A stretch of 64,000 nucleotides of DNA from Paramarasmius palmivorus. Taxonomy: Eukaryota > Basidiomycota > Agaricomycetes > Agaricales > Marasmiaceae. Position 1 is the stretch's first letter; every line of letters starts with the position of its first letter. The DNA is taken from NCBI GenBank assembly GCA_037176845.1, contig JAYKXP010000089.1, positions 62,001-126,000 of the forward strand, given 5' to 3'. The notes beneath the pieces are model-generated. The model worked only from the letters and a program-made list of their open reading frames with translations. It did not search any database and had not been told where the DNA came from. Of this stretch, positions 59,331-64,000 are shown in pieces. The position numbers and the translations under genes were made by a program.

Positions 59331-61033
59331 ATGCTCCTCCTCTACGCTCTCGCGAGGCCTATTGCCTCCAGCCTATCGGCCTCCTCCGCCAACGACTCTT
59401 CCTCCTTTGATCCTACAACTGGCGAATGCATCGACATCCACGGTTGTCGCACCACCACCGGCATCTTGTGGAGTTGTCTCTCTGTCATTTTCATCTGCAC
59501 ATGGGTTGCCATCCACCCCAACATTCCGCTTGTGGAGAAGTTTGATCGCATGAACGATCGATGGACTGGGCTTCGATGGCATTCAGCGGTCATCCTCTAC
59601 CAAAACGTCGAGGTGATGATTGTAGCGCTTCTCGCGCCAGAGTTTATGATATTGTGGGCTATGAGGCAGAGGGAGCAGGCGAAAAAGATTCGAGATAAGT
59701 TCAAGGGTGCGTATCCGGTTCTAATAAAGGCACAGCAGCTAATTCTACCTCTCAGACAAGTACGGTTGGGGAATGTCGCATGGATTTTTCGTCATCATGG
59801 GTGGATTCGCATTGTACGATGGAGATAAGTTCTGCGGGTATCTATGGGACAGCAATAGAGGCTACGAGTTTGTCCGTCCATATGAAGGCCATGCAGAAAA
59901 AGTGTGGGATGATGTCAAGAAACACTATGAGAGATGTCGAGACCCCGTTGAGGTCACGCAGCAAGTCCAGGTGAGTGTGTATTTTCGTTACCTGGAGCTG
60001 TGTTAATTGGGCCTCCCAGTCTCATGAGGACGAGAAAGCTTCGCAATCACCTCCCGAGGAGACAACTTCAACCGAACCCACTGCACCATCGACAGTATCC
60101 CAGAAAGAACCGTCCACCCCTAAACCCGAACCAGAAACTATCCTCGAATTCCTTGTCGCCAAAGGTTACATCACCCTCACCGAAGACGAGATCAAAGACA
60201 AAAGCCACGCCGACTTCATTGCCAAATCCATCGCCGTCATCCAAACCATCTGGTTCATCGCGCAGGTCATCGCCCGTGCCGTCGAGGGTCTCGCTATCAC
60301 GGAGCTCGAGATCATCACTGTTGGTTTCGCGATCCTGAACTTTGGGACTTACTTCCTCTGGTGGAACAAGCCCCTGCGGGTTAGGCATCCTGTGAGGGTG
60401 TATTGGAGGCAGACGGAGAAGTCGGGGGCAGGGGAAACTGGTTGGGGGAAGGGAGGGATTTGGAGGACGTGCTGGGAGGGGGCTGGTGCAGTTGTGCAGT
60501 ATATCTACGCCCTCAAATCGTTTGTCATTGATGCCCCCGACAACATACTTCTCCGACTTTTCCTCCTTCCTCTATGGATCCTATGGCGCATCTTCTGGCT
60601 ATGCCTGTCAATCCTCCAAGACGCAGACAACCCCCTACTATCAACCCCAATCTCCTCCCGATTAGGCAACGACCCTCTCCACCTTTACATCGCCGTCTAC
60701 GGAATCGCCGCTCTCTTCGTCGCCATCCACTGCATCCCATGGGTTTTCCAATTTCCGACTCATACCGAACAGCTGCTTTGGCGGATATCAGCTGTTGCGG
60801 TTGCGGTTGCGCCGATTGCGTCGGGGCTTTTGCATGGCTATGTGACGAAGTTGAATGACTTAGCACCGGGGTGGATCCAAATCGGATCTTTCATCTTTGC
60901 AGTGGCCCTTTCCTTCGCATACGCCATTTTCCGCATCACCCTCATAGTCATAGCATTCACCGCCTTACGAGATCTTCCTTCGAGTGCATATCAAACTGTT
61001 CAATGGACGACTTTCTGGCCTCACATTGGCTGA
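59331..61033 (+). CDS. Multipass membrane protein, WWNKPL-type fungal family, copy B (534 aa)
   Basis: Exons 59331-59706, 59756-59970 and 60020-61033 join in phase (535 codons). Same architecture as copy A: a signal-like start, DIHGCRTTTGILWSCLSVIF, WVAIHPNIP, EFMILWAMRQ, HGFFVIMGGF, GYITLTEDEIKDKSHADF, FLWWNKPLRVRHPV, IAVYGIAALFVAIHCIPWVF and ALRDLPSSAYQTVQW. The second intron (59971-60019) is absent from copy A. The loop between the N- and C-terminal halves is Pro/Glu-rich and unlike copy A. All membrane segments and conserved turns are kept, so the gene is probably functional. Role unknown. Divergent from gene Y copy B, as in block 1. Confidence 0.8.
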
Positions 61034-61379
61034 TTCAAGTACGTCTATTTCCTCTTTCACTCAACGAACGAACTGTCTAATTCACTCTTTGTAGGTACAG
61101 CTTCCTGCCGATCTGTTGTCATATCCTTACGTATCTTGTTTCGTTGGTTTGTTTTCGAGCTTGCTTTTTCGTCTATGGTATATTTCCTATGCACGGCCGC
61201 TATCGTTTTCCTTGCTACATTTCCATAAAGCTATCACCGTCCATATCTTCGTCACGTTCTCGGTTTCTACTTATATACTTGTCTATCTATCAAAACTCCC
61301 TAAAGCCCCTACTTACATTTTAGTTGGGTTTATATTGGGTTTATACAAGAGTACGAGTTCTATATAACCCGGTCAGCGA

Positions 61380-63936
61380 GATGAAGGAAGAGAAGCTTCA
61401 GTTTCATGGATACCTTGAGCCCGAGCGATGGGACGAACAATTATCGAGTATGAGACCACTATCACGCTCAAACTCAATGGGGGGTATTGAAAGTGAAATC
61501 TCAATTATCCATGGGGTCAACGTAGATACATCGAATGTGCGGTAGAGATAAGAAGATTATGCCGAATGACGAACGTGGAAGGCGAACAACCAAATGCCGA
61601 CCATAGTTGAAGGCGAGCAGAGTTCTTCGAAACGTCAAATCCTCGTTGGCGACATCCACGGCCTAGAAGAAGTATATGTCTCCTGTAGCTAGAATGAGTT
61701 TGACAAGCTCAATAGATAGGAAGTACAACATACCTCTGAGTCTGATACGGTAGTCTATGCCCAGACCTGTAGAAGAGGTCAAATACAAGGTTTTAGATCC
61801 TAGAAGTCGAGAGCGTACCGATTAGCACCGAAGGAAAGCACGAATGGTAATGAAAGCTCACCTTTAGAACGTTCAACCGAAGCTCGAAGGTACGAGAGAA
61901 CGCTGGCAATATGCCAAGGAGCAGACTATAACCAAGATCTGTCACTCATGATCAGAAAGAACCGTCGATTACTAGCTCGCGGAGTGCCTCAGGTTCTTGA
62001 TAGAGCTGGGAACACCGATAGAGCTAACATATGTACCCGTCAGTATGAACCTATAACCGGATTGATTGAGCGGAACGTACCAGGAGCGTGACGTTCAGTA
62101 TGGATATCGCGTCAAGCGCTAAGAATTCTCGGTTGTAAGTATAATGAACGGAGGATAGGGTATGCTAGACGAACCTGGGTTGGCAGAGAGCGGCACTGAA
62201 AGGGCGTCCTTGAATGTCCCGGAACGTAGAGCCCTACGTCAAGCTGGGCATTCGCCATGTCAAGGTAAGTATAACGAATCAACGTATGAAAAGGGTATGG
62301 CTTACTATCAACCTGAGGCCTAGCGTAACCCGAAACACGCGGCTGGCGGAGCAGACAAAGTGGTGTCCTTGAACAAGCACCCATCGGCGGCAGTCTATCG
62401 TGGTACATTGACCCTTAACTGCAGGAGAATGTATTAGTAGGTGCGCAGGTGAACGATACGGAAACATACAGCAGCACGTTCGCCGAAAAAGGCATCGGCT
62501 ACAGAGAGCTCCGCCCATGCATGTTGCATGCCAAGGATCGATCGACGATATGATTCCGGCGCGGGCGCGAACATGAGCACGATGTTCTTATCGCGTAGAT
62601 TGATTATTGCGACCGCCTTGATGGGATACAGGTAGCTCTGCTAGCGTTCTGGTTGTCGTGGTGGCGCCCAGTTTGGTGTGGTCGTTTTCATTGGAAAGTG
62701 CAGAGGTTTATCCTACAATGTCGCATTTGCATCAGATATTTCGATGAAGAAGTTATCTGGAAACTCACCTGTTAATGCGCAGCTATTTCTCATCTTGAAG
62801 GGAAAGAGTCGGCTGTGGTACGTTCGGTCGTTGTTTGAGGCCTGCTGGGGTCACGTTAGCTTTAGGAATGTGAACAACGGACACACAGAAGAAGTATGGT
62901 GCAGCATGAACGAAGAAAGACATAACAAAGATGGGAAAATGGCATCGGAGAAGAGACATGCGATAGATGAATGGTAGATTAAGTAAAGTGTGAAAAGGGC
63001 CAATCCAGACGAATAGCCTGCACATACCTGACAACATTCTCTGCAAGAACCCGCTTTACCGCCGAGTGTTTACTATAGCTTGAAAAATCAGGCGCGTCAG
63101 GCGACTCGGGACAGCGCACAGAAAGCCTGTGGTTTTGTGGTAGTCGGAAATTCCTCCAATCCTCTTGTTGCGCTTACACCCAATATAAGTTGGTAGACCT
63201 TTGTAGGATATATGTAGGTACCTAATAAAAAATTGAGACCGGAAAAAAGTGGGATTTAACGACGGGAGAGCCCGATTTCATGAGGTGTTGCACTTCTGTC
63301 CGATTTTGCACTACTGGTTGATCGATAGTACATCTACGTTTGCTCTTCATGGCCTTCGTGGTGAAATGGCTCGGTTACTATACGAGACCTGCAAGATAGG
63401 GTCAGCAAACCTCCGAGTAGTAGATGATATTGGGACAAGGAATGGAGTAGACTCACAGGACGACAACGATTACCAGCCCTTTGTATTCTAGCGAGCGCAC
63501 TTTTTCCGCGTCATGAGTCCTTGTGGATGGATCTAACGGGAATGTGAGCCAAAGGAAGGAGAAGGAGAGTAGAGGAAATACCACACACGTCCGAGTCTCC
63601 TTGAAAGCATCACTAATCGATATCGCAGGCGCGGCGGGAAGAGGAACGAGGTTGGAGGAGCCGGTTGTAGATGGTTACAGTCCTTCTCGCGGAGTATTCG
63701 AGCTTATCGTGGAAGGGGAGATATTCGATGGGAAGAATGCGGGAGAGCATGATAGGAGAGTCAGAGGACAAAAGTCGCTGTGTGAGGAGGAACAAAATGG
63801 TCGTAATTGGGGGCCTTGGTTGCCTGATTGCCTGGCAGACTCTCAGGATGGATTGGTGAATGGTTTCAGCGCGATAGTCGCGTGTAGTCGCTGTCCATGT
63901 CGGAGCTGAACATCGTCTGTGGACGTCGGTGAGCAA
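61380..63936 (-). CDS. Unrecognised spliced gene region X, copy B
   Basis: Homologous to 40.4-42.5 kb: the stretches around 62,263-62,600 and 63,620-63,930 match 41,120-41,460 and 42,240-42,540. Candidate minus-strand exons are short and several contain stops in the frame used by copy A (for example SLQDEK then a stop), so this copy looks more damaged. No family recognised. Confidence 0.3.
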
Positions 63937-64000
63937 AGGAAAGTGAAAAAGCGGAGGAAAAAAAAGCTCCGCTTACATCAACGGTCTAGAATTCCAGGCG

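Larger units (their letters stand above)
56930..63950 (+). repeat. Segmental duplication, block 2 (gene Y, membrane protein, gene X)
   Basis: Partner of 35,000-42,560, same orientation. The matching part runs nearly to the window end, so its right boundary is not seen. An extra stretch of about 350-400 bp near 63,060-63,480 has no clear partner in block 1. Confidence 0.75.

Overview
This window is nuclear DNA of a fungus, most probably a mushroom-forming basidiomycete (Agaricomycetes). The reasons are the many 42-70 bp GT-AG introns, a KDZ transposase of the CxC type linked to a TET/JBP oxygenase, a basidiomycete-style F-box gene, a RecQ-like helicase of the multicopy mushroom type, and an amplified family of multipass membrane proteins. 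I found no rRNA, tRNA, CRISPR array or bacterial-type operon. Exon limits were placed by hand from splice signals, reading phase and family resemblance.

Left part (1-30.6 kb) is a mobile-element graveyard with live-looking pieces. At 0.6-2.5 kb lies an integrase-core (DDE) gene broken by three TGA codons. From 5,413 to 17,486 lies a probable 12.07 kb KDZ-class transposon. Its terminal inverted repeats each carry two copies of a 12-bp palindrome. Inside are a KDZ transposase (minus strand, one apparent frameshift), a divergently transcribed TET/JBP 2-oxoglutarate/Fe(II) dioxygenase starting about 143 bp away, and three plus-strand cargo genes: a 135-aa basic protein, a 304-aa protein, and a roughly 920-aa acidic and proline-rich protein. 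The link between KDZ transposons and TET/JBP genes in mushrooms is already known in the literature; the three cargo genes and the paired-palindrome ends deserve attention. An F-box gene with an early TGA (20.2-21.9 kb) is flanked by a family of small two-hairpin repeats with changing stems and a fixed loop. At 24.6-26.9 kb is a near-perfect 2.29 kb foldback element with 910-bp arms, probably inserted in a GIY-YIG (T5orf172-like) gene. A RecQ-like helicase (27.7-30.0 kb) follows, with a 358-bp MITE just upstream of it.

Right part (31-64 kb) is a decaying duplicated locus. A block of three units, namely an unrecognised minus-strand spliced gene (Y), a plus-strand multipass membrane protein gene, and another unrecognised minus-strand spliced gene (X), occurs at about 35.0-42.6 kb and again in the same orientation at about 56.9-64.0 kb. 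Broken pieces of the same block lie between them: a rearranged third membrane-protein copy at 51.2-52.0 kb on the other strand, an X-like piece at 53.7 kb, and a promoter-only remnant at 55.0-55.2 kb. A separate 2,783-bp TIR transposon with about 175-bp ends and a 7-bp target duplication (43,032-45,814) sits between block 1 and the debris. An oligopeptide-transporter (OPT) remnant lies at 48.6-49.0 kb.

Every premature stop I could place in an otherwise recognisable conserved frame of the left part is TGA, which is what transitions at CGA or TGG codons would give.
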